The position numbers and the translations under genes are program-made. A stretch of 60,000 bases of DNA from Apostichopus japonicus (Eukaryota; Echinodermata; Holothuroidea; Aspidochirotida; Stichopodidae). Within the stretch, counting starts at the first letter, position 1. Every line of letters starts with the position of its first letter. The DNA lies in NCBI RefSeq assembly GCF_037975245.1, contig NC_092581.1:8399501-8459500 (forward strand). The letters are read 5' to 3'. The notes beneath the pieces are model-generated. The model saw only the letters and a list, made by a program, of their open reading frames with translations. It was not told where the DNA came from and made no database searches. Positions 38,601-52,100 of this stretch are shown piece by piece.

Positions 38601-40048
38601 TGATGTTGTACAGGTAAGTAAGAAGAGAGATAAGATTTTAGGTAATATCCTTTCCGCAAGAGAGCTAGTTGTCATATCAAACAAACTGAGATAAGGAGCC
38701 CAAGAATAATGACAATAATAATACCAAATATGTGTCATTTTGTATGGCATTGCTTACATCCTTTTCGTTTTGTCGTTTGTTTGTGATGTCATTTTCGTTT
38801 TTTCATTTGTTTGTGAAGAATGCAGTTGTTCTGATTATGTAATTCCATGAATTAAATCTCATGTTTGTAGCAATTCAAGCATTGAGTTCATATCTAGGTG
38901 GAACAATTGGATGGGAACGTATCATTTATAATGGAAAGAGCAGCCTCGTGTTTCCTCCCACCCCTCACCCTCTTCCACTCACCGTTTGCAATTTCTTACA
39001 GAAGATAAACTCTTTTCATACTTAAAATCTTCCTAGTTTTGAATGCACATATTGTGCAGTTGTTTAGTAATGCACATGCATCACTCTATACAAGCTGTGT
39101 ACAACCGATGGAGTTGGGAGTGTCACTAGAAAGCAGTTTTAAACGTGTATCACATTAATAAGAGATATCACAAATTGTCTCCAAATGTAATAACGTGTAT
39201 AAGTGTCCGAAATTTATATCTCAATCGACATAGCGGTCCAATATCCTTGCACTTTCCGGGGACAGATTCTTTTGCATAACCGAGTGATGCGTCTAGATCC
39301 GTGCACGTACTGTAGATGTCTCAATGGATCAGTAACTTGTATTATTGAAAACTGTCCTGCTGATCTTGGGTGTGGATTAACTGATATCGTAGTCATCCGT
39401 GAAGAATGCTGTCCACAATGTCCATACAGTAAGTACATGTGTACAATATACACTGTATAACTCTCTGTGTAATATGTGGAAGGGCAAATGGACAATTCAC
39501 TAACATGTCAAAATCATGGGCCAAATATGGCTTCCGTCATGATTAACATGTGCGAGGGTGGTCTTCATGTTCACAACTTTTACGCATCTCTCAAATTTTG
39601 CGATCTCTGGACGTTGACCAAACCAAAGAAAAAACACCAGTGTCACACAAGTTGTCGGATAAGTTTCAATTCAAAGTAATAGTAGGAAACGTGTGTCTGA
39701 AACTGTTAAAGATACGTAAATATCAATACGATTAACAATATCGTTTCTTAAAGAAAGATATGTTTGGGAACTATGTCATAGCATATTGAATTTGTATTTT
39801 CATGTAACCGTACACATGAACTACTTGAACACACAATTGCTTTGGCATGGACAACAGCAATGAACTCATACCAAACTGAAGTCTCAATACGTTAATCCAC
39901 TGTATTCCATTAAACTTAGGAGTCGCTCTGTCAATATCACTGATGTTCGATCATTTGCACCGAGGGAAAAGAGAATTTGTACTTACAACACCGTATCTAA
40001 CTACTATTTTGTTGCTGAATGTATCGTATACCTAACTTAAAGTGGTAT

Positions 40049-40104
<56 letters not shown>

Positions 40105-40143
40105 CATACATATATATATATACACACACATACATATATATAT

Positions 40144-40187
<44 letters not shown>

Positions 40188-43100
40188 CATGTTCTTTTTA
40201 AGGAATTTTCGTATCTGAAGCAACTATTACTGACTTCAACAACTTCTCATTCACGGTGGGTGACACAAAACGTTTCCGGTTTGGCCTGGACATTATAGTC
40301 AACAGAAAGCAAAGTTCAAGAGTTGTCAGGGGTCAGAAACTTTGGAAACTAAGCAGTTGGTTCAGTCGAAACGAAAATGGTTCAGGACCGACATTTGCGT
40401 TTCAAGACAACATCTTTAGTGATAGGAATGCAGCAATGGAACACTCTAAGCCAAACTATCCACCAATGTACTGGACCAAATTGGGGGGAACATTGCATTT
40501 AAAAAACGCCACGTGTGATGACTACAAATACTTTTGCGTTGAATTTGGACAACAATCCCAAGCAAGGCCGCTTTATAACCTTTCTTTCACCTTTCAATCG
40601 CAAAAAGAAAGACTGATTGATTGTGTTCGTCTTGGAACGTGCAAAGGTGAGTATCCACATTTTAAATGTAACTGTGATGATTTTTTTGTAACAAAAATCT
40701 AACAGGTCCACGTTCCTTGCTTACGTACGATGCCAATAAGGGTGGGTAATCGTGTTCCCTTTTTGGTGTACTGCGTTCAAGACAAAATAAGGAACTTAAG
40801 TTAAAAAAAAGGTAAAGGATATTAGTAAAAAGATTATGCCGCATTCCAATTCTCTCTAGAAGTTGCGTTATTCATCAAATGCTTTGGTGCAGCAACACGA
40901 ACATAGCACGATGGTAACAAAATTCGTTTCAAGGATGGCAAGTCTCATCACCGACTCGTGTGCCAGGATTGTTCAAAACAGCTAATCAAGTGATGAGAAT
41001 GGAATCGTTGAGGTGACATCAAAATGTTGAAATGTTCACACAACTATATGAGTACTTTTCTGCAAATTGTTGAATAACTCACTTGTATTTCAACATAATG
41101 CAGAAAGTTGTCGAAATTACTATATACTTGTCAACATTAGACAATTTGACATTTTTTTTAACAACTTAATAAAGAATTACTCACTTCATGTCAATGTCTT
41201 CGCATCTCAACAATTTTCTGCGAAATGTACTTTTACTATAGCTAAATATAATTTTGCAATTCTACTTTTTTTGTTTTTAAATCGGTCAATAGATGAATTT
41301 TCATTGATCAATTAAAACATTTGTTGCAATATTATAAATACGTTAAAATGACAGGAAATATTATGATCTTTTTCTGCAATTTTGCTACAATACAACATTT
41401 TGCTGCAAATTCTTGAATGGGTGATAATCCGATACGGGCGTAATTAATCATATTTTGGAAACGTTCAGATGCCGTCAAAATATCAAGTTCTCTCTTTATG
41501 ACTTTGATGCAATTCATCATTTGCTGCAAAATGTTGAAATGATGACATTCCGAAGCGAGCAAAATTAATTGGTTTGTTGCAAAATTTTATTTTCCGACAT
41601 TTATCAAATGATCAAACTATTGTTTTGCTGCAATATGTTCTAACGATTATATCCCAGATGCGAGCGTAGTTAATCATTTGTTGCATATTGTTGAATTAAC
41701 GAGATTTAAAGTAATCAATTATCATTTATCTACAGATTGTGAAATTTTAATTTAATTTTTGGCAAATTGTTAACATGTCTGTGAACAATTAGTCATTTTG
41801 GTGAAAAAATTGCTAAAGAATTTATCAAAATATTTTAAACAATTTTAACGGCACCTTATTTTCTGTATTACTTTATACTTAGCTTGTTCAGATATTCGTT
41901 GACTTGTAAAAGATGTATCATTATTCCTTATGAAATCAAGATTACACTGAATGTAACTATCAGCAACATACTCTTCGGGACAACGAACGATTGGAGCTTG
42001 ATAAATGCACAACATGCACCTGTCGCAATAAAATAGTGACATGTGAGACTGAAATATGCGGTGCCGAATGTGAAGAAGGAAAAGACGTTACAGAGGAGTG
42101 TTGTCCTGTTTATCCTTATCGTAAGTAGAGCCTTGTCCATTAGAGCTTATTTTTCGTAACAATAAAATTGTTTCCGAATTAAATAATGATAATGACCAAT
42201 GTTACAAATCGTACTATACTTCAAACAGAACCAATTCAATCTTCAATGACTAGAACATAGAACAACCCTGCAGTAAACACAACGAAACATTTAACAATAA
42301 TAGATCAAGTTTCGAACAGTCTTAGGAGATGAGCAAAACAGTTCTTTAGTACAATAAACTTATTGTATTACTTTTTCAAGTTTCGGGCTTAGAATTAATG
42401 TAATTTTCTAATTTCAAAATGAATTTCATTTTTTAAAAATTAGTTACATTTTGGCATAATCTCATTCAACTTCAACACTTAAAAAATAATATTTACCATG
42501 GAAAATGAACAGTTCATTTTGGGTGATCTAACATTAAATTGTAACCAAAAACTAGTTGATCGGTATCTAATAGAAAACAGGAAGTTACATGGCCGTCTCA
42601 AAATAGGTACTTTATGGTTTCTGTATCCATTTCACAGAAAGTACAGGCAGGGTTATTATTTTTTTGTCATTATATATAGATTAAGCGTATTGATAGCAAG
42701 AAGACGGTGGAGAAAATACCTCCAATTGAAAATACTGAACTTCGGTCTCGTAGAGAGTACGGAAAGGCATTTTAAAAATGATGCACCAGTTATCACAATT
42801 GAGAGATTAAAGAGCAAGTTCCGCTTATCACACGCACGTGGAGGAAGAGAATTAGTCCAGATTTAGAGACAGTAAACCGCTTTTGAAAGATTTGGAGTAT
42901 TAGAAATAACATTTATGAGATGATCTTCTGGAGCGCTGGCTACCGCAGCCTGAAATGAATATTTCCAAGCAGGAGGAACTGCAGAAAGAATACCAAAAAA
43001 TGTTGTAAATGGGAGCCTTGTCAGATTAAATTTATCCCAAAACTGAGTATAAGAAATTGGAGAACCATCATTGCTGAAAAGCTCCTTGATGTACATAATC

Positions 43101-46100
43101 CCGACTTGACGGATCTTATTAAAATAGATTGTTGAATTATTCATTCTTATGAAATCGTTATCGAAATTTTGGGATGGAGTAACACAAGTAGCCTTATAGA
43201 CCATGCAATGCAGACCTGTCTAATGAAAATATTCTTAATTTTAACAATATCGTTTACGTTAAAGTTACAATTAAACAAAAGTTCCTTCCCAAAAGGGGAA
43301 AAAAAAGAAGCATCGAAAAAGTATTCCAGTAACCCGTACTATACTTGTCAAGTAATCGTCTAACCCAAGAAGCTTTTAAGGTATTGACAAAGCAATCCAC
43401 ACGGATACTTTGAACCCATCTTGAACAATAGGGTTGATCATATTATCTCTACTGACCTTATCAGGAGCATTATGCCAAATAAAGTCGAAAATAATACTAT
43501 GAACCTAGTTAATACAATCCTTACGAGGGTTTGGAAGAACATGGAAAAGATACACCAATTGGCTAATAGAAAAAGACAATTATGTTTCGTCTAATTAATA
43601 GGAGTCATATCTCTAATACTTCACAACAGAAGTTGATTTTTAAGTCTAGATTGTTTTTGCTGGTAGTTCAGCCGTCGTCGCCATTATGAGTGAAACTTAT
43701 ACCCAGAAACTTAATAGGGCCATAATTGAGAATCAGGTTCAGGTCAGAGAGATATTCGGATGGAGTAATAATAAAGGAACCTATAGCGGAAAGACCTGAG
43801 TTTTCTGGAAACTTCACCTTAAGTTCAGAGGACAGCTTGAAAATGTTTAGGGTGTTGAGTATTTCAAGAGTCGAGTCTTTGCTACCATCACGCAGAATAA
43901 TAGTATCGTCGGCATACTGTAGAACGTTCAATTTATGACCATAAATACTAATACCAGTAATGTTATTGATAATAATATTACATTTAGAGAGAATACCAGC
44001 GCAGATTATGAACAGAAACGAGCTCAGAGGGTAACCTTGCCTAACACTTCCTTTTATACAAAAGGTACCGGTATAATTACAATTGTGACATACACAAGCA
44101 GTAATATTACTGTACAAGAGACTAAGAGTCTGATTGTCATGTGTATGGTTTATAAGATAACAAATATAAACCTAATATTCTCACCAATAACTTTATTCAC
44201 CATAGACCCCGTTTGATTATCCCCGACACGATGCTTAATAATACCTTTCAATTTGCGAGCTAACACTTTTGCACCAATCTTATAGTCGGTATTTAGTAAA
44301 AGAGATTGGTTTGTACTCAGTTTGAAACCATGGGTCGTTGTCAGGCTTACAATGAGAGTGATCACTCCCCTAATTATGCTCCTTAGACAAATAGTGATTA
44401 TGATAAAAAGTCTCCGCCCCATATCATAGCCTGACAATGAAAGCTGTGTAAACTGCGTGTAATAGTAATGCAAAAACCAGGATCATCATGTGTGGCCTGT
44501 ACGTTAAAGTACGTACGTTAAAGTAGTAATATCAACAGAAATGTCAGTGCTGATACATCTACCATCTTGATCACTGCGAATCACATATGTATAGTAAAGA
44601 GAAGTTTAATGTTAACAAATTATAGCAATCTCTTTGCTAAGAGCCGTGCCATGAAAGAATGAAATTAGCCCACCCTATTCATTTCTCCAGATATGTTCAA
44701 CACCTGGAGTACAATGCGTTTCTTGAACTAAGATTATATCAAAATAATGGCGGTAAAAATGTTTAAATTGCTGCCTGCGATTGCCTGATTGTCTTATTCC
44801 CCTAACATTACTAGAACAGATTTTAAGGTCGTCCATTAATACAGCAAAGAGCCAAAAAAAAAAAAAAACTAGATATCGACTATATAAACGTGGTACTGAG
44901 ATCCCATTAATACTTAGAAAGAAGGGCTGTTTAATAGCTTAACGTTAGTATACAAAGCAATTGAGATGGGAAACAGAATGTTATCCAAACTTCTTCGAAA
45001 ACCTTTTTTGCAATTTTAATAGTCCTCCTTTTCTGTCTGTCGTCTTTCAATCCAACTATACGAAAGTTATTTCTTATTGATACCCGCTCTTGTTTGTTTA
45101 GTAGACCGGCATGGTGATCTATTTCACTCTTTTTCGTCGAGGGTATTACATCTCAGTTCATCTCAGCTCAGTAATTGACAGTTTCAGGTCTTAAATCGCC
45201 TTGTTGAAATCATCTTGAAGGGACTATATCTCTTTAAGGAGAATCTTGCGTAGCCGATCAATACCGGATTTTACGTCCCTCGCAAAATTACCTTCCTCTG
45301 TATCAGAGTTATAGTCTTCACTCCTTGAGTGTGATAGGCTAGAGCGAAGGCTAGGTTGAGAAGCCGACTCATGAGGTGTTTTGCTCCGGAGGCTTCCTTT
45401 TGGTCTTCCAGCAGGCATTCCTTTACTCAGGAAGTACCTTAATATTAATATACACTCTCAGAAAAGGGGCTTTGCAAGACAAAGATATAATATTTAAAGC
45501 ACATATATCTGCAGCCCAGTAGCATACGGTTGTGGTTAACCCAATATCCCAGTTAGGTAGTCCAAAATCACAGTTAGTTAGTCCAATAATAATAATAATA
45601 AAAACAACAATAATAATAATAATGATATGATATGATACCAGAACCTTCGTGTCACAGACCTATCAACTTTTACCACTCGGCAACAGTTATTCTACTGGTG
45701 TGAATGGATATTAAAGGCTTTCTATTACCTCTGAACGAGAGCTTATTACGCATGTTTTACGATCATTTGCTTTCTTACTTTACCAGGTTTGTACCCAGAG
45801 AGTACCAGCATCATCTACATAAGTGACCAAAATTTCACTACTGGAACGCAAACATTGAATGTAACATTTGGATTAAATATAACCGTTGATCGAAAAAAGA
45901 CATCAAGATTTATTCTGGGTACAAATCTTTGGGAATTAACGGCTTGGGTAACTTCCAGAATAGATGGTGGAAAAAATCAAATCGAGGAAACAGTATTCTC
46001 AGAAGAGGACTCTTCAAAAGGTTATGACCAACGTAAAAATGACCCACCTTGGATGGCATGGGAAAGACTGCATTACGAAATAGATCTCTCCAGTGGAAGT

Positions 46101-49100
46101 TGCAATGATTTCCAGTATTTTTGTGTGAGATTTCGAAAAACAAAAACTCCAAGCACGACTTATGATGTTGATCTTGACGTGATAACAACAGTCTCCAGAC
46201 AAACAGAGGACTGTATGGAACTCGGCTATTGTACAGAGGGTGAGCTACTTTATTGAGAGTATGTTCATGTAGTACTGAAGTTAGCCAGGTGTACTTTTTT
46301 ATTTTTATAATTATATTTTTATAACGCCCTCTCACATTTCTATGTACATTTTCTGATGCTGTGAATGGATAGTAAACTCGAATAAAGAAGTAGAGAAATA
46401 ATGAAACATCAACCACAAAGTGTGTTTTGTTGGTAAAAACAGGGAAACCCTAGCAGTAGCGAATTTGATGTATTTAGAAAACAACACTAAAGACGATGGG
46501 CTTGGTAATGAGCGGCCATATTGTGTGTATGTAAGTGTGTGTGTGCACTAAGTCCATGTCATTGCCCATTACGAGAAAGCACGTGAACTGAAAAATTGCA
46601 TACATCCATCCATAATACTCAATTAGCAACATGAACACATGTAAAAGAAATATTATTAAGTCCGGTGGTCAAATCACATAAACAAATGACAATGTGCAAC
46701 TGTCAACGTAGATACGTAGATACTGGAACCGTAAGCAGTATAATGTTATAGGGGTACAATACACACACTATGCAATAACTACATAATGGACCAGAAGTGG
46801 CCTAGCTGGAAAAGTTTGAGGTAAGAGTGACGCAGGCAGGTGCCGTAGTATTTTTTGAACCTTTCTATCCACTCTATCCTTAATATATAGAATTGGATGA
46901 ATATTCACAATGTCATCTGCATATAGATCAACACGTTAAGGAAAGCAGATTTCGACACAGATTACTGTTCCCTCACCCACTTGGATATCTGCGAAGGTCT
47001 ACAATTAGAGACGTGGCAATGCTACCAAGTAAAATAGTTCAAATTCACAGTATTTATTCTGTAAGACTGTTTTAGAGAAATGATACATGCATAAGAAATG
47101 AAGAAGCAATGATCCTTGAAAGGCATATCGAGATCTGTAAGAATTCCCGACTGGCTGTCCTTTTGCTAAGCCAATAATCAACCAAGTGCGCTAATACTGC
47201 TAATTTGACAGACCGATCTTTCATGTCGGTCCTAATGTGCGAGATCTGTACTGTCGTTGGTCTCTGGATTACAGTGACGCGATCGTGTGAAGTCATGTAC
47301 TCACAAGCTGCGAACATGCCAAATGAACTTATATACTGGGTGATCAACTAGCTCTACTTGACCTAAAATTTTGAAGTTCACAAATATGTTCCGAAATAAC
47401 TCTTCTTCCTCGTTTTTTACGAACGAACATTGTAGATACAGGTGGTCAACTCACGGTAGCGTTCGTTATAATCTTCACTTATAGATTGCAACTTGTCGAG
47501 TTTCGCGTAACACGATAGGACAGATATCGCAGCACCCTCTGCTCATTAAAGAGCGTGGTTGGGGAGCCACGTTGGCCTAAATTCTTGCGCATCCCATTGT
47601 AGGTCATTCTATGATTTTCATATGTTTTAAGATTGCCATATGTTCATCATTTAATTTAAGAAACGCACAAAACGAGTTGTAACGTGACTATATTATGACA
47701 TGATATGATGACATGATATGATGTCATCGTTATGTTGGGATTTGCTACAGAACGGTATTCATTTGATTTCGCCACGTACGTACGCCAGCCGGCGTTGCAT
47801 GTACAATTCGTCTGAGATTTCTGGAAATGTTTCTTTGTCGTCCATGGTAACCTGCTAGTAGTGTGCTTGATTTGAAACAACTCGCTTCCTCATAATATTG
47901 ATGCGAAATTAAATGAATACCGTTCTGAAACATTTCATCCTTTTATTGGCGCATTCCCAAGAAAACGTTGACATCATATCATCTAGTCGCGTTACAACTC
48001 GTTTTGTCCGTTTCTTAAATTAAATGATGAACATGTTACGACTTGTTTTACGCATAACTTAAATAAACGATGACAACATCGATGACGATCCCGGAAAACG
48101 AAGGCTCCTGAAACGGCTCCCGAGAAACGGCCCGAAACGGGTGCCTGCGGCTCCCTGGGAGGGGGGGGGGGTGAAGTAGCACGATATTTACTACTCACAG
48201 GTTATGTTTATAATCTCTTTTAACACATGCCAACAATTTCCAGTTTACTGAGTACCATTATATATTATTCATAGGTTCAGTTGCAGTTGCACCAAACAGT
48301 CTCCTCCAGGTTGTCTGTCTTACAGTCATTCTGGTCTTACTGTTGAGTCTGATTCTCTTTTTTCTCGTTAAAAGAAGGAGACTTTACCAGACTGTTCGTA
48401 TCCAGTTGGGTAAGCTCTTTCCACTTCTGTCTTCTTCATTCTTAGTCATTATTAACTTGCAAAAAATCTTCATATAGGTGGAGAGATTAATTGTTCTTCC
48501 GTAATCATGAAGTAAAATTTAAAGACTTATTTCCGTGCCACTCGTGTTCCGTGTTCTCGCAGAAGACACCTTTCCGTGCCCTTGTAGAAGAATTGGTTCT
48601 ATGACCTGTAAAACAAAAACTATTTGTGAATTCGTTCCATCTATTAGTTAATTTTGCGTGCCCGTAAAAACACTTGTTGCTGCATCCATTTTGAAAGACT
48701 TCCGTGAATGACTATGGATAAGAACGATAGAGCCGCTTGAACAATCACTCCTTATTCAACAGTATGCCATGTGTATCGTTTGTTCCGTAACAATTATTTT
48801 AGGAAGACTATAATATTTACAGAGAACACCAGGGATGTGGAACCTCTGCTAAAATCCAAGGAGATAAACCTCTGTCAAGTCACCCTGAAAGAAGAACTCG
48901 GAAAAGGTGAATTCGGTGTTGTGTATAAAGGCGTTATCACTGGACTCGATGGTTATCCTGACAATATGGCTGTCGCTGTAAAAACCACAAAAGGTATTTT
49001 GCATTTCCCGTATAACGTATATTTAGTAGTTCTGAAACAGAGATAGATTAGAACAGAGATTTTCAGCAGCTTGTTATGTTCTTTTATATTGCGATGTTGT

Positions 49101-52100
49101 TAGTTTCACACATTATTACACAGCTACAGAGGCTTCATAATCATTCAGTAATTTGATTTTCCGCCCAAGAAAAAGGATGTCTTAACAGACGTAAGCAAAT
49201 AAATAGCTATCATTTTCAAAGAAAAGAAATAAATACTTGCGGACTTGTGTGGATTCAGTCTCCAGTGCGAGACATATCAAAGACAAGAGTTCGAGTCCTC
49301 GTGTTCGATGCCGTACTACTGCTCTTATATGAGTTTTGAGGTAGCCAAGAAATCAGTGGCCACTGCGTCACCCATGAAGGGGGGAGGGGGGGGGTGCACG
49401 GTGACAATAACTGAACAAGTAACCACCCATCTCGCTGGAGACGCCCGTCGGGACCCTGTGTAGTCTGTAGGGCCTGGAGTGCATGCCATATTCAGGAGTT
49501 TAGAAGTACTTGGTATTCGTAATCTCTCACTTAAGCCCAAACCATGGTTGGGATTGTGTGAATGTTGAATCTCCTTTGAGGACGAAATTCTATAACTGCT
49601 GTAATTGCCCTGTTGTTTCCTGCTAGGCCACTGTTATTGTTAATGACTAAAGGGTTTAGATCACTGAATACCCACTGAATACTCTGAGAAGTATAACCAT
49701 TACACGGATTCAGATCGTGCTGTTCGTCTAAAACATTCTCTGCTCTGACAAATTTGTTGATAATTTGACCAAATTAGTTTTCTATTTATGAATTAACATT
49801 ACATTATTTCTCGGAGGAAATTATTCTCCAACTGATATCCTGGAAATTCACAGGCTTTATTCATATGGGATTGCTGATCATATAAATAGCTTTTTACTTT
49901 GCTTCCGTCTCAATATATCCCTTTGGGATACACTTTGATTTAGAACTATGTCGAACTAAGTTTGAAAGAATGGAAAGAATAATCCCTGTATTTTGCATTT
50001 CATGTCCAAAGATGTTGTAATTGTATTTATAGTACTTTTTTTACACTTCTTCTCAGTCGGCGCTTTGGCCGAGGCAAATGAAGACCTCTTAGATGAAATG
50101 AAGTTACTCTCCTCACTTGGAGAACACAGAAATATCATGTCCCTTGTTGCCTGCTGTTCAAGGAGAGAACCTTTTTACCTGATCACTGAATATATGCAAT
50201 TTGGAGATTTACTCAACTTCTTGAGGAGGTGCCGAGAGGTAAAAACTATGCCACTTGTTACTCTTCCTACCACACAAAAGACATTTTATGGGAATGCAAT
50301 GATATGGCATTATGAATTACGCATCTAGAGCTGTAATGCAGGCCCGTAGCCAGGATTTTTTACACGGAGGGGCACCATAGTATCAAGGGGGGGGGGCACA
50401 AATAATTTTATGAGAAAATAAATATAACACATTATTGTGTTCGAGAACGAGTCGCATATAATATCATGCAGTTAGAGATACACATGCAACGATTGCTCTT
50501 GTATTTATATCACCAAACATCATTGCATGGAAAAACTGATGAGAATATTGTACTACTGTACTTTTTATTGTACTGTCACAAGCCTGGCCAAAAATAAATC
50601 GTTGACACTTCCTAAAGTAAATTTTTATCTCGGAAAAAAATGCGTATAGTCAAAAAAGACATGCAATGCATGCATATGAGATGCAAAATGCATTCTGACA
50701 ATCGGATTCAGCATTAAATAAAAGAGCAAATCGCTATTTTTTAATATTTTTTTTGCTTGACCCCAACGGACCTTTTCTATAGTGAGTGCCTCATGAAACA
50801 TTTCTGTAGGACCAACGATTTTATATATAAATGAGAGTAATACACAATTTTAAGAGGTCCGATGCATACTTAGTTTCTTTCGATATAAATTATGATATAA
50901 GCAGTGGCGTAGGAAAGGGGGGCAGGGGGAAATTCCCCCTACCCTGGCGGATTTTTTTTAAATCGGGGGTAAAATTTACCAAATTTGGCCCATTTTTCTT
51001 GAAAATTCGGAGAAAAATCAGAAAATCTGGATGTCTTGTCCCCTGTGGGAAAAAAGTTCGAAGAACATTCGGAAAATTGCGGTGAAAAGTTGGAAATTTT
51101 GAGAATTTTGCCCCTCTGGAAAAAAGTCTAGCTACGCCATAGGATATAAGTACTGGTCTTCAGCCCCTTCTCTTTTAAAAATCCTTGAATTTCATTGCCA
51201 TTTTAACATTTTTTATATAATAAAATGAATATAATTACCCAATCTTCCTGACATGACACTAGCTCCGTCATATGATTGGCTAATAATCTTTTCAGGTTAC
51301 AGTCCTGCCTTTTCAATCACGTCAATTATAGCATTTGCCGTACTTTCTGCTGTGAGCAACAAACGTTGCTTAAACTTTCCCCCGAGTAAGAAATCGTCCG
51401 GCTTTTGCAATTCCCACACAGTTTCGTTATTTCCCCGAAATGCCATTTCATTCATGGCAAGAAATTTAATTACATCAAAGATACTGCAAAGATAGTACCT
51501 ATTTTTCTCCAGTTGTCCGTCACACAGTTGCTGATGAACCCCACTTCCCTGATGACTTCGGATATCTCTTTCTCTCTACAAGTTCATAGCCTGAATGTGA
51601 GTCTCTGACCCATTGTGCTTAACGCAACTCTCCCCTTCTCCATTGCAGATTTCAACTGATTAAATCCTTGTATGGTGAATATTCTGTCTTTTAATGATCT
51701 ATATTGGGGCAAAGGCATACAGGCATAACAAAAAACCCGGTCCGTTGAGATTGAATACTCTATCCATGGGTATATATCATACCACCCCTTATTGAATGAT
51801 CTGTGCCTTGCCCCAAATTTTGTAGGCGGATATGACGTAGAATTTTGGTCTCTCTTGCAAACCTTTGCCCAGATCTTATGGGCATCCTGAGGAAGAAGTA
51901 GGGGCTGAAGACTTTCCCCTGACAAGGAAGCGATCCATATTGTAGGTAGTTAGGCAAAGCTCCAACTAAAACAACTTTACAACAATGCGTCCAGAGTGTA
52001 TGATCACTGTGCAACTTTTCGATTGTATTGTGAAGGGGTATAGAAACGCGCGTGTGAAGGGGTGTAGAAACGCGCGTGTGAAGGGGCGTATTATTTGTAT

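Noticed and set aside
42498-42866. 122-codon plus-strand open frame in RTK intron 4
   Set aside because: The opposite strand reads as the LINE ORF2 C-terminus (CTFC...ET motif), so this frame is a shadow.
46893-47075. Possible reverse transcriptase YADD motif on the minus strand near 46920
   Set aside because: LYADDIV is readable, but the expected RT blocks upstream are absent, so chance cannot be excluded.
48771-48822. Extending the kinase exon 7 upstream to the ATG at 48771
   Set aside because: The acceptor at 48821-48822 joins the transmembrane exon in frame; the upstream ATG would give a protein without the receptor part.
49250-49300. tRNA-like B box (GAGTTCGAGTCC)
   Set aside because: No A box or cloverleaf could be folded around it; at most a decayed SINE trace.
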